DNA of 64,000 bases from Lumbricus rubellus (lineage: Eukaryota; Annelida; Clitellata; Crassiclitellata; Lumbricidae). Below are positions 1 through 9,999 of the stretch, in pieces (the stretch's first letter is position 1; the number at the start of each line of letters is the position of its first letter). The notes beneath the pieces are model-generated. The model was not told where the DNA came from, ran no database searches, and saw nothing but the letters and a program-made list of their open reading frames with translations. The translations under genes and the position numbers were made by a program. The stretch lies in assembly GCA_945859605.1 (NCBI GenBank), contig OX243811.1, positions 52,759,398 to 52,823,397 on the forward strand. The letters are read 5' to 3'.

Positions 1-455
1 TTTTTCATCAGCTTAAATTCGCAGGCTTGCTATTTCTCTGTCTTAGACACCCATATAATATTTCATTCGTCAGCTTAAAATAAATTCTTAGGCTCTGTCT
101 TAAACACCCGTTTATTGCTTCGTTCATCAGCTTAAAATAAATTCTCAGGCTCTGTCTTAAACACCCGTTTATTGTTTCTTTCAACAGCTTAAAATAAATT
201 CTTAGGCTCTGTCTTAAACACCCCTTTATTGGTTCGTTCATCAGCTTAAAATAAATTCTCAGGCTCTGTCTTAAACACCCCTTTATTGGTTCGTTCATCA
301 GCTTAAAATAAATTCTCAGGCTCTGTCTTAAACACCCGTTTATTGTTTCTTTCGACAGCTTAAAATAAATTCATAGATTCTGTCTTAAACACCCTTTTAT
401 TGTTTCTTTCGCCAACTTAAAATAGTCCCATAGATTCTGTCTTAAACACGCCTTT
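1..455. repeat. 57-bp minisatellite, about eight copies
   Basis: A 57-bp unit is tandemly repeated from the left edge to about position 455, for example at 235 and again at 292. Units share the core CTGTCTTAAACACC followed by a pyrimidine-rich stretch and, in several copies, an AACAG or GACAG. Later units are more diverged. Because 57 is a multiple of three, the minus strand stays open with a 19-residue repeat, which is a by-product rather than evidence for a protein. The array abuts the first recognisable exon at 470, so it probably sits in an intron or 5' flank of the gene that follows. It continues beyond the window edge. Confidence 0.9.
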
Positions 456-477
456 TATTTCTTTTCTAGAATCCAAA

Positions 478-878
478 ATGCTCGGCGAAATTGAAAAGGA
501 GGAAATGGAAAAACAAGCGAGAATTCGTAACAGACTGCTTGAAATGGGTTTGTAGTCTGTACACAAAATTTATAATTTATAATTTATGTAGTGCTTTGTG
601 TGAAATATTTTACTCAAATTATATTTTGTTATAAATAATTGTAAAGAATTCAGGTATTCTACTAGATAGAAACGCAGTATTTTAAATTTTCAGACATAGA
701 CCTTATGGCAATTGCATTTATTTCAGAGCGAAAAAGAAAAGCTGATGAAACGAACACAGACACAGCTCCCAGGCATTCAAGTAGGAAATATTTCTTTATT
801 CTCTGGCAAATTTTCGCTCTTAGGTCTTTATTGACAACATTGGAAGAAGCTGCCATTTGACATCTTATAGAATTCGTC

Positions 879-976
<98 letters not shown>

Positions 977-1556
977 ATTATATAATGTGAAGGTCCTCAC
1001 CATAATAATCGAAGCCTCATATTATTACAGTGCACCCTTTTTCGTGCGGACTCGGGCGCTATAGCATATTTTGCCTTCTACAAGTAAAAAGCGACCAACT
1101 TTGGCACTGTGTCGTGTGACGTCATTTTAATGTTGTGCATACCTTGCTATGACATCGCTGCTTTGGAGGAACAAATTTAATTCTCCACACAAGAAAAATT
1201 TTATATTCAGCATAATTTTATTCATTTATAGAAGTCGGTCAGAACAGTGGTGCTGCGTCTACGTCTTCGACGATGACAGTCCCACCTTCCACATCGGCAG
1301 AGTCGCACGCCAAACCATGGTCTGCAAGAGAGCCGTCTGATGCAACAAGTAAGTTGTATTCGAAAATTTTCAATTCATTTCATAAGTAGGGTGAGCACAC
1401 CGGTTTCAAAACATTTAGGTTTGTGATTGTTTTGCATTGTTTTGCCTAAAATATTGTCGGTCATTTTGCCTTGTTTTCCTTATATTCAAACATTCTGCAA
1501 GCCTCTTCTATGCTTTCACCCATTCTGTATAGTCTTCCCTATGTGTGTAAGCTACA

Positions 1557-1613
<57 letters not shown>

Positions 1614-2853
1614 TCTGTACTGTATGAGCCGCATCACACCCATAAAATATCCTTCCGCGGTCATACACACAAGTACGTAGAACTACTTTCGCGTATGAAT
1701 TTGTGAAAAAGTAGTTCCAGGGCTATAATAACGAGATGTGTTGAACGTTCGAAACACATCAGTCTTAGAATTCAACAGAGTATTTGAAATTTAGCACATT
1801 TTGTAAAAGTAGTGTGTCTTTGTGAAAAATAAGTACATATCGCAAAATTCTTTCCTATTGAACAGCATAAGACAATCTTTGCAACTCGACTACAACAAAA
1901 TGGGTAAATAAATTTCTTATTCTTCGTATACTGTATTAGACGTCACGTAGTATCCTAACTCTCAAAACCCCTATATTTCTATTTCTAGCGAGCAAGCATG
2001 ATGCAGACCTCGAACAATTGTTGAAGGAGGAAGCGCAACTGAAGGAGAGAACTCGACAAATGAGTAAGTTTTCCGTCGTCGCAATTCATTTGTAAGCTTT
2101 AAAATTATAAATAAATAAATAAAATAAAATAAAAATATTTTTACTTGCAGAATTTAAGATGCTTGCTTTATTTACAATTATTTTGAAACATTTATTCATA
2201 TCAAATAATATATGTTGTAGAAGTGAAGCGAAAGGCAGAGACAGACGCCGGGCGTGCAACAAAGCGCAACAATGTGGAAACTGAAGGTTCGGGCCCTGTC
2301 CCGGAGGCGGCGGCCGGCTCCAGCAGAGGCAACCCGGCAGCGTCCGGCCCGTCAAGTAAGCTCCTGAAAACTTGATGTCTTTACAAATTTTACGTGGCGC
2401 ATGCTGTGCATGCACGCTTCACATCATATCAACTTTCAACTCTACGTTTTCTATATACAGCATGTGAACTTTCGCAGGTTTTGACTTTATTATTGAATAT
2501 ATGTAGCATTCTTTAATGCCCTTTGTAATTTATTGCTGTTCTATAGGTCGATGTGACTCCTGTCAGTCTTACAAGGTAGCCAACTTGACGACCGGGTTGT
2601 GTGAAGTCTGCCTCCTGAGACGAGAGTGCCCACAATGTAAGAACCGACGACCGTCGCGCTTCTTCAGGACCGGACAAGACCTCTGCGTCACGTGCTTCAA
2701 GAAGCAGAGCAACCCGTCCGTCCGCACTTCAACTCAAAATGCTTTCATAGACGTTTCGTTTCCAGCGCCGCAGACAGCAGACGTACATAACATGTTGCTG
2801 ACAGAATCGTCGAGCATGATGAACACCCTCGAGGACACGTTGAGAGATGAAGG
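478..2853 (+). CDS. Spliced exons encoding basic/coiled modules and a zinc-ribbon domain, upstream of the DNA polymerase
   Basis: Six exons with GT-AG borders and matching phases can be read: 470-547 (first ATG at 478), 727-780, 1232-1348, 1989-2063, 2221-2355 and 2547-2853. The first five all end in phase 1, so they are interchangeable modules. Exons 1 and 4 encode short acidic/basic helices (EIEKEEMEKQ and DLEQLLKEEAQ). Exons 2 and 5 encode basic patches like nuclear localisation signals (RKRKADE and VKRKAETD). Exon 3 and the end of exon 5 are Ser/Ala/Pro-rich. Exon 6 carries four CxxC pairs (from CDSC to CVTC), a likely zinc-binding unit. The gene may begin before 478, since the exon is open from 470. 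The phase-2 donor at 2853 does not match the phase-0 acceptor of the polymerase exon at 3162, so joining the two is uncertain. Function is not known; association with the polymerase is inferred from position. Confidence 0.55.
880..973. repeat. (ATT)n microsatellite
   Basis: About 31 uninterrupted ATT units lie in the intron between the exons ending at 780 and starting at 1232. The poly-asparagine reading frame across it on the minus strand is an artefact. Confidence 0.97.
1559..1609. repeat. (CA)n microsatellite
   Basis: About 25 CA units lie in the intron between the exons ending at 1348 and starting at 1989. Confidence 0.97.
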
Positions 2854-3161
2854 GTAAGCTTGTACTAAATTTCATTTACACATACATTTTGTTGGACTTA
2901 GACAATTCTGCATTTTGTTTGAACTTAGAAAATTTTATGCTGCTGACCTTAGAAAATTTCTGATATTACACTTTGTTTGGACTTCTGTAGTGTGTTCGGT
3001 CTTGGGTAAAACTTATGTTTGTACATTGTTTGGGATTAATTTCGAACTAAAATCTTGTTGGACTTTAGACAATTCTTGAGATCACAAATTTTTGACATAT
3101 GCTAATTTTGTATTTGTACATTGTTTGAACAATTCTGTGCTTGTGCTTTGTTTGAACTTAG

Positions 3162-6100
3162 AAAATTTGCAAAGTGTGTGGTATATGCGCGCTATGCTCG
3201 AATATTTTCACGACTTGTTTCTTTAAACCGGTGAAATGGTACGTGGCGGTCGACGTGGACTTCAAGCGCTCCACGCCAGACGGAGAAGCTCAGACGATCG
3301 GATACTTCAAGTCGGTACCGGCAACACTCACACACCCGTCGCAGATTGTAGACCAACTACAAGAGGCCGTGCAAAGAATCGATGAGTTGGTAGACACGTT
3401 TACTGCGGAAAGTTCCGGCTGGACGGTAAATGGTGTGGTTGACTTTAAAATTTGCAATGCCGTCTTCGACCCTGTGGGAGCCTCGAGCTACATACCTACA
3501 CCGCAATACATTGCTAATAAGCGGGCTACTCTAAACATCCAAAACGAGGACGAGTTTTGCTTTTTGTACAGCGTGCTAGCAGTTTCCCATCACGAAAAAG
3601 ATAATGCATGCAGAGTTAACAAGTACAAGCCATATGTACCAGAGCTTTTCACTAGAGGTCTTAAATTCCCTATGACAATCGAACAGATACCGCTTTTCGA
3701 AGGTTTGAATCCTGACTATAGCATAAACGTCATGTACTCAAACCCAGATGACAAAACTTTTACCCCTCTCTACGCAAGTGCTCACAGGGGTAGAAAACAT
3801 GTTGCCAATCTGCTGCTTCTTGATGCTGGCGACAAACGTCATTATATTACGGTGCGAAACCTTTCTGCTCTCTTGAACACTAGAAATTCATACAATGGTC
3901 GATCTTTCCCATGCCCGTACTGTCTCTGTTGCTTCACCACTGCTGCGGGCAAACACGCACACATGGATGAATGTGGCAAGCACGGCCTTCAGTCCGTGCG
4001 ATATCCAACGCCTGAAAACGCAACACTAAAATTCACAAACACTCAGCATGAAATGCCTGTGCCTTACGTCTTGTACGCTGATTTTGAGTCGTTTTTGGCG
4101 CCAAATGGCCCTGACTCCAAAACCAATTCGACCAAAATACTTGATACGCATACTCCCAGCGGTTTCTGCTGTTTTACAGTTTCGTCTTTTGCACACTTGA
4201 ACGACGCCAAACCTTATGTCTATTCTGGTCCTGATGTCATGGATCATTTCTTTTCTCATGTGAAATCTGAACAGAACCGCATTAACAAAATTCTTTCTAC
4301 CAACTTGCCTATGAAACCGCTTACCCAGCAGCAGAAAATTGAATTTGATTCTTGTACTGCTTGTCCATCTTGCTCTACTCCTTTGACATCTCAAAACAAA
4401 GTTCGACACCACTGTCACATGACTGGTAACTTTGTTTCTGCTCTTTGCTCACCCTGCAATCTCAAAATGAAATTCCGCAAACCTACAAAGTCTAAGAATC
4501 GAAAAACTCCCAACTATTTCCTTCCTGTCGTGTTTCACAACCTTAAGGGTTACGACTCTCATCTCATTTTGAAACACATGACAAAGGAGTTCGCAAGCGA
4601 AGAAATTAAAGTAATAGCCACTAACATGGAAAAATATCTTTCGTTCGAAGTCAATAATATCAGATTTTTGGATTCTTTACAATTTCTAACCTGTGGTTTG
4701 GACGTGTTGGTGAAAAATTTGGCGAAAGAGGGTGACTCCAAATTCAACCATTTGCGCCGACTTTTTCCGGACAATTACAAATTACTGCTGCGTAAGGGGG
4801 TATTCCCTTACGAATACATGACTTCGGCCTGCAGAATGACCGAAAGGACTCTGCCTCCCAAAGGCTGCTTCTATAGCAAACTGACTGAAGAAGACATTTC
4901 ACAGACTGACTATGACTATGCCCAACAGGTTTGGCAGACGTTTGACATGCAAACTCTCCAAGACTATCATGACCTATACTTGCAGACTGACGTTATTCTA
5001 CTAGCTGACGTGTTCGAATCTTTTCGAAAAATGTCTATGGAATTTTACGGACTTGACGCACTTCACTACTACAGCAGCCCCGGACTTAGTTTTGACGCGT
5101 GTTTGAGAATGACAAAAGTGGAGTTGGACCTTATCACAGACCCAGACATATACCTTTTTGTGGAGCGGGGCATGAGAGGCGGTGTCTCCATGATATCCAA
5201 CCGTTACGCAAAGGCGAACAACCCGTATCTCGCCCAAGGATACAATCCAAATGACCCCATTAGCTACATCATGTACTTGGATTGTAACAATCTGTACGGA
5301 TATGCAATGTCCGAACCACTCCCGACCGGCAAATTTAGATTCTTAGAGACGGACGAAATTGAAAATTTCGACTTGTCCACTAAACAGACTGACGACGACT
5401 TGGGCTATTTGTTGGACGTGGACTTGGAGTACCCTTCACATCTCCACGACGCGCACAACGACTATCCCCTTGCTCCCGAGAGCCTGCATATACGACCGGA
5501 GATGATATCTCCTTACGCAAAGTCTGTTTCGCAGAAAATTTCGGCTAAAATTGGGGCGGGGGTCGAAAAGTTGACACCAAATCTAATGTCAAAGACTCGA
5601 TATGTTGTTCACTACCGAAATTTACAATTCTACCTGAAAATGGGGCTGAAATTGACCAAAATTCATAAAATACTCGAGTTTCGCCAAAGTCGATGGTTGA
5701 AAAACTATATCGACTTCAACACGTCCAAACGACAGGTGGCCAAATCTTCGTTTGAAAAAGACTTTTACAAGTTAATGAACAACTCTATTTACGGTAAGAC
5801 CATGCAGAATAACAGGAAGCACCTCCAAGTCAAATTAGTTATGAGTGGAAAGCGCGCGAAAAGATTTGTTGCTCGACCAAATTTCGAATCGTATACTATA
5901 ATAAATGAAGATTTGACAGTCATAAAATTAACAAATTCAAACGTCTTTTTGAACAAGCCGCTCTATGCAGGCATGTGCATTTTGGACATTTCAAAATTAA
6001 AAATGTACGAATTCCATTACGAACACATCATTCCTCTTTACAATTCCGCTTGCAAACTCCTTTTCACGGACACAGATAGCCTTTGCTATCACATACAAAC

Positions 6101-6548
6101 TCCGGATGTGTACAAAGACATGCTGCAGCATTTAGATGAATATGACACCTCAGACTATCCCTGTGGGCACTTCCTTCACAGCCGCTCCAACGCTAAGGTA
6201 ATTGGGAAGTTTAAGGACGAGTGCAATGGGGCCGCTGTTTTGGAATTTTGCGGCTTGAGATCGAAAATGTATAGTTTGCTGTTGCCTAACGAAAAGGAGA
6301 AGAAGACGGCGAAGGGTATAAAGAAGGGATTCGTTCAGAAGAGTATTCGCCACGCAGACTATAGAGCCTGTATACTGGAGGAGAAGCCAACATCATCGAA
6401 ATTTTGCGTTATTCAAAGTAAGAAACTCGACCTTCACACTGTTGAAATTCGAAAAGCGGCGCTTTCCCCGTATGATGATAAGCGTTACCTACTCAATTCG
6501 TCGGAGTCGTTGGCCTATGGACATGTAAAAATTGCCTCTCTCGTATAA
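3162..6548 (+). CDS. Protein-primed family-B DNA polymerase, Polinton/adintovirus type
   Basis: The product is a replicative DNA polymerase with 3'-5' exonuclease, of the DNA_pol_B_2 family carried by Polinton/Maverick elements and adintoviruses. Counting from the GTG at 3174, the ~1124 residues show: the N-terminal CFLYSVLAVSH block (~127), a CPYC/H-type zinc finger (~247), Exo I YADFESF (~300), an endonuclease-VII-like CxxC...HHCH...CNL finger (~393-435), Exo II HNLKGYDSH (~454), Exo III YLQTDVILLADVF (~602), Pol A YLDCNNLYGYAM (~700), Pol B KLMNNSIYGK (~865) and Pol C FTDTDS (~963). All catalytic aspartates are present and no stop breaks the frame. An acceptor AG at 3160-3161 opens the exon at 3162, giving a Cys-rich start (KICKVCGICALC), and a TAG at 3159-3161 closes the frame upstream. 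No integrase, capsid, ATPase or terminal inverted repeats are visible, so this is a lone polymerase gene or a fragment of an integrated element. Confidence 0.93.
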   Translation, partial: KICKVCGICALCSNIFTTCFFKPVKWYVAVDVDFKRSTPDGEAQTIGYFKSVPATLTHPSQIVDQLQEAVQRIDELVDTFTAESSGWTVNGVVDFKICNAVFDPVGASSYIPTPQYIANKRATLNIQNEDEFCFLYSVLAVSHHEKDNACRVNKYKPYVPELFTRGLKFPMTIEQIPLFEGLNPDYSINVMYSNPDDKTFTPLYASAHRGRKHVANLLLLDAGDKRHYITVRNLSALLNTRNSYNGRSFPCPYCLCCFTTAAGKHAHMDECGKHGLQSVRYPTPENATLKFTNTQHEMPVPYVLYADFESFLAPNGPDSKTNSTKILDTHTPSGFCCFTVSSFAHLNDAKPYVYSGPDVMDHFFSHVKSEQNRINKILSTNLPMKPLTQQQKIEFDSCTACPSCSTPLTSQNKVRHHCHMTGNFVSALCSPCNLKMKFRKPTKSKNRKTPNYFLPVVFHNLKGYDSHLILKHMTKEFASEEIKVIATNMEKYLSFEVNNIRFLDSLQFLTCGLDVLVKNLAKEGDSKFNHLRRLFPDNYKLLLRKGVFPYEYMTSACRMTERTLPPKGCFYSKLTEEDISQTDYDYAQQVWQTFDMQTLQDYHDLYLQTDVILLADVFESFRKMSMEFYGLDALHYYSSPGLSFDACLRMTKVELDLITDPDIYLFVERGMRGGVSMISNRYAKANNPYLAQGYNPNDPISYIMYLDCNNLYGYAMSEPLPTGKFRFLETDEIENFDLSTKQTDDDLGYLLDVDLEYPSHLHDAHNDYPLAPESLHIRPEMISPYAKSVSQKISAKIGAGVEKLTPNLMSKTRYVVHYRNLQFYLKMGLKLTKIHKILEFRQSRWLKNYIDFNTSKRQVAKSSFEKDFYKLMNNSIYGKTMQNNRKHLQVKLVMSGKRAKRFVARPNFESYTIINEDLTVIKLTNSNVFLNKPLYAGMCILDISKLKMYEFHYEHIIPLYNSACKLLFTDTDSLCYHIQTPDVYKDMLQHLDEYDTSDYPCGHFLHSRSNAKVIGKFKDECNGAAVLEFCGLRSKMYSLLLPNEKEKKTAKGIKKGFVQKSIRHADYRACILEEKPTSSKFCVIQSKKLDLHTVEIRKAALSPYDDKRYLLNSSESLAYGHVKIASLV

Positions 6549-6697
6549 TACTGCATAAGTTGGACTCTGTAGATATGTTAAGATATTGTATAAACGAGCA
6601 AGTTATTGTGTATTATAGTAAAATGTACACTATTTGTTGTAAATATTTGAACATTCGTTGAACATTATTATTGCATAAAGATATTGTGTGCTCTTTG

Positions 6698-6703
6698 AAT
6701 AAA
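6698..6703 (+). terminator. Polyadenylation signal of the polymerase gene
   Basis: AATAAA lies 150 bp after the polymerase stop codon, in AT-rich sequence suited to a short 3' UTR. Confidence 0.6.
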
Positions 6704-6771
6704 GAAGTGTTTGCGTTGGAAGAAAAAATATTGTGTTTGTTCTTTCGTACTTAGAAATTCTCATATTAAAA

Positions 6772-6975
6772 TTCTCGCTCGCTGATTGGCCGCATATACC
6801 TGGGCTTGCAAAGTTCTCGCTTGCTGATTGGTCGCAGGGTCCTGGGTTAATGAAAATCTCGCTCGCTGATTGGTCGCAGGTTCCTGGCTTAGTAAGATTC
6901 TCGCTCGCTGGTTGGTCGTCACTTTCTGGGCTAATGAAATTCTCGCTCGCTGATTGGTTGCAGCATTCACAGCGT
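6772..6975. repeat. 42-bp tandem repeat carrying CCAAT boxes
   Basis: Five units start near 6772, 6814, 6856, 6898 and 6940, exactly 42 bp apart. Each has TCTCGCTYGCTG followed by ATTGG (the third-from-last unit set includes one GGTTGG variant at the fourth copy), which on the minus strand reads CCAAT. Open frames in both directions reflect the 14-codon period and are not taken as coding. Just downstream (6977-7017) the phrase TACCGATG recurs three times, followed by ACGC, ACGTAA (a CRE/ATF-like TGACGTAA) and GCGC. Confidence 0.85.
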
Positions 6976-7019
6976 CGCTACCGATGACGCACTACCGATG
7001 ACGTAATACCGATGGCGCG

Positions 7020-7250
7020 CGGGGCCCTGTACCGCTGCTAGTTAGGGTTAATTAATTACTAGTACTAATATAATTACCTAATTACTATACTAATTACTAT
7101 ACTAATTACTAATTGATGCAATTATTATAATTAATATGACCTAATTATTATAATAGGCTAATTAATTACCTTAACTAATTACCTTAACTAATTATTAATA
7201 ATAGCTAACTAATTACTAATTGATTACTAGTTAGTAATAATACTTAACCG
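7020..7250. other. AT-rich low-complexity stretch
   Basis: TAATTA/ACTAATT words dominate this interval. No coding potential or terminal repeats are seen. Confidence 0.7.
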
Positions 7251-7301
7251 ATTCAGAACCAGTACTTCTATACTACTCAGGTGCTTAACTGCTGTCCGTG
7301 T

Positions 7302-7574
7302 CAGGGACGGATTAAGAAATGTGGGGGCCCTGTTCGGAAATTTGTGGGGGATCTTCGATAGAAAAATCTGATGACCTTTTTTAGTCATTTGGTCAAAATT
7401 TCTTTACAATACACCGATCCGAAACAGCTGACGACCTTTTTTGAAAGTCGTTTGGTCGAAATTTTTTCAAAATATACCAATTTTTCCTTTAAATTTTTCC
7501 TCGTGTGTGGGGCCCCTAAAGTGTGGGGGCCCCTGTTCGGCCGAACATGTTGAACATGCCTTAATCCGGCCCTG
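7302..7574. mobile_element. hAT-type MITE, copy 1
   Basis: Terminal inverted repeats CAGGGACGGATTAAG and CTTAATCCGGCCCTG bound a 273-bp element. The flanking 8-mers GTCCGTGT (7294-7301) and GTCTGTGT (7575-7582) differ at one base, as expected of an 8-bp target duplication in hAT elements. The interior shares blocks with the copy at 11433 (GGGGGCCCTGTTC and the ACATGTTGAACATG palindrome). No transposase is encoded. Confidence 0.9.
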
Positions 7575-7589
7575 GTCTGTGTAGGCCTA

Positions 7590-8320
7590 TGAAGATATTT
7601 CTCGCGGTTCTTCGATCTTGAACCGCTTCCGATAAGGTTGCACTGAGAGAGGTCCTTCAACAATCTGTAAATTACATTAGCCTACATTACTGGGATTATA
7701 ATGACACATCAATTTAAGTTCTGTAATAATTGTTGTAGGATTATTGGAGTTTAAATGGCAGTTACAACCACAAGGGAATCACTGTTAATGTGAATAACAG
7801 GAAACTGTGCTCAACTATAAATTTTAAACTCCGGAAGTTGTCGGCAATTTAAATTAAGACGATAAGGCGCATGCATCGACTAATCTTGTATGAACGAATG
7901 AGATGCACATGCCTATAGGCCCTAGTAGCGTATTATCACATTACCTTCATGAGGACCATGTAGGCTCTGCACATGTTGCAATGCGAAAAGGACCAACAAT
8001 CTATTATTTAAAAAACACACAAAGTTATCCTGCTTATCCATTGTCTCAACTGTAATTTACAAACAGCAGTAGCCTACCGGGGTAGCATATAGTATATAGG
8101 TCTTTAGGGCAATTGCAGCGAATTCTGCATTCAACACGTTTCCCTACCGACCGTATAAGCCTGTATTTACTATAGAGTTTAGGCCTATGCAATTCTAACT
8201 TAATGACAATCGCTTTCTTCGAAGTTCTTCTTTCCAATCGCACTCCGGTCCTTTTGTCCATAATTATTTATTGCCTCATAATCAACAAGGTTACTATCCT
8301 AATTGTCACCTTGTCTAAGT
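7590..8320. other. Intergenic sequence, no gene seen
   Basis: Unique AT-rich sequence between the MITE and the gag-like relic. Two TAGGCCTA octamers (7582-7589 and 8180-8187) fall at or within it. No exon-like open frame with convincing splice sites is visible. Confidence 0.5.
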
Positions 8321-8328
8321 CTTCATCG

Positions 8329-8880
8329 TCAGTATGTTACGCGCGTGCCCTCAGCCAAAAGACCACCCCCTCTCACTGTCAATTCTACCTTCTTCGCACC
8401 CTTATTCTCAGAGGGGTCCCCTGGCCAAGGAGGAAGGCGGGGAGGGGCTACATCATTAAGTTCCAGGACCCTAGTTCTGTTCCCTGGGAAACCAGGCGCC
8501 ACCGAGGCCCACACAGGTAAGGATTCGGAACCCTCTTCTCTATAACCAGGTACCAAGGATGGCTCTAATCGGCGACATATGTCCACGGCTCTCTGTGGGA
8601 GAGCGACAGCCCCTATTTCAGACTGCTCTGGGTTCGAATCCCCTCCACTTACTGTTCGGGTTTCCTTACCTATGGATAACTCAGTTGCCCTCTGTTTGTG
8701 CAAGTTCAGGTCCCTCTCATATTCTTGTAAGTTCTGCTCTAATTCCTCTTGTTTTGCTATCAAACTTTGTATTTGGTTTTCTTGGCGCTCCATAAATTCT
8801 CGGACATGGTCAGGAAGTAGCTGTGGGGTTCCTGACACTTCAGCTACACTCTCATTATCCTCCACCTCACTTCCCATCAC
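8329..8880 (-). pseudogene. Gag-like coiled-coil fragment, probable retroelement relic
   Basis: A 183-residue minus-strand frame begins after an acidic lead (SEEEEVMGSEVED) and holds a coiled-coil stretch (MERQENQIQSLIAKQEEL) followed by a Pro/Gly/Arg-rich part (PPRLPPWPGDPSENKG). It resembles the N-terminal half of a Gypsy-type Gag in composition, but no zinc knuckle, protease or polymerase follows before the frame ends, so it is at best truncated. The GC-rich, open frame stands out against the AT-rich surroundings. It could instead be an exon of an unrecognised host gene. The family assignment is inference. Confidence 0.35.
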
Positions 8881-9079
8881 TTCTTCCTCCTCCTCAGATT
8901 TAAGGGAAGACCTTTCTAACTATGAGAGGTTTTTTTACAATATTTTCAGTTAAGTTCAACTAATGCAATCAGTTTATAATTATTTCCGTGATAAATAATT
9001 ATTCATTTACGACACGCTTCTCTTCTTAATCTGGTTTAATTATTCACAAAATTACTCGACGGGTTCTCTTATCCGTCGT

Positions 9080-9955
9080 GACAAGTACAGTATGATTCAC
9101 ACTAGTACAACCCTTAGTAGATAACTCCACTGAAGGAAAACTAATTAGTTATTTAATTAGTTATTTAATTAGTTAACAGTGCGTTCAGTTTGCATTTCTC
9201 TTAATTATCGGCATTAATCATCGCTTTGCATTTACATTAATTATCAGTGCGTCCAATTAACTATCAACTTATTCACAGCAAAGAGCAAACAATACTTCTC
9301 GGTTTTAACTACAACAACCACACTCAAAAGGGTATACTTCCCTGATTCTCCAGATATAATTATTGCAAATGTCTGCCAGTGAAATTCCGTCCGGACATCT
9401 ACCAGCGTGTCAGTCGCGACCGCGGATGAAATCGGAGTTCCGACAATTTAGACAAATATACAAATTTCTCTTCTTGCAGACACTACGGTCTTAACGGGAG
9501 GAAAGCCCACTGCTCGGCCTCCAAAACAATTTCTTTCAACAGCTTATTTCACGGCAATCAGCCTACCAAACTTCGGAAATTCTTCCACAATTTCTGCCAC
9601 CCGAGTGCGTAGATGTTACCCGACCAAAATCTTGCCTCGCACTGACGAGTTCAGTGCTCCCAGCCAACCACAGGCCAGATCACGTGACTCGTTCGAGTCC
9701 CGTGACCGAGGCGGTCCAATCAAAGCTGTTGCGTTGCCGCCGATCTAAAAATAGAGTGTCGCAATGCGGCACTCTCCGCTAAAAAGGGATTACTGTACCG
9801 GAGGTCGGTTCCAAAAAGTGGCTAAACTCCGAAGGCCGGTCGCAAATTTAGCTAGGCCGCAAATCGATCTAGGCCGCAAATCTATCTAGGCCGCAAATCT
9901 ATCTAGGCCGCAAAATAACAATTAACGATCGCAATTTCCACGATCGTTACAAGTA
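9080..9955 (-). mobile_element. Possible LTR or 5' leader of the gag-like relic
   Basis: Read on the minus strand, this 0.9-kb block starts with TGTAACGATCGTGG, runs through a GC-rich section (about 9600-9850) and reaches TTGTCACGACGG near 9090, shortly before the gag-like frame. A TG start and location fit a long terminal repeat, but no second LTR copy is in the window and no primer-binding site is recognised. The assignment is weak. Confidence 0.25.
9847..9915. repeat. 17-bp tandem repeat
   Basis: About four copies of TAGGCCGCAAATCTATC in a row, preceded by a diverged copy. It lies inside the possible LTR/leader block. Confidence 0.85.
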
Positions 9956-9999
9956 TATTCATTGACGTCCAAGTTCAAACAACTAAAAACTGCAAAAAA

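Noticed and set aside
8..298. A 19-residue-repeat protein on the minus strand
   Set aside because: A 57-bp tandem repeat is divisible by three and keeps a frame open by chance. No start, splice or domain support.
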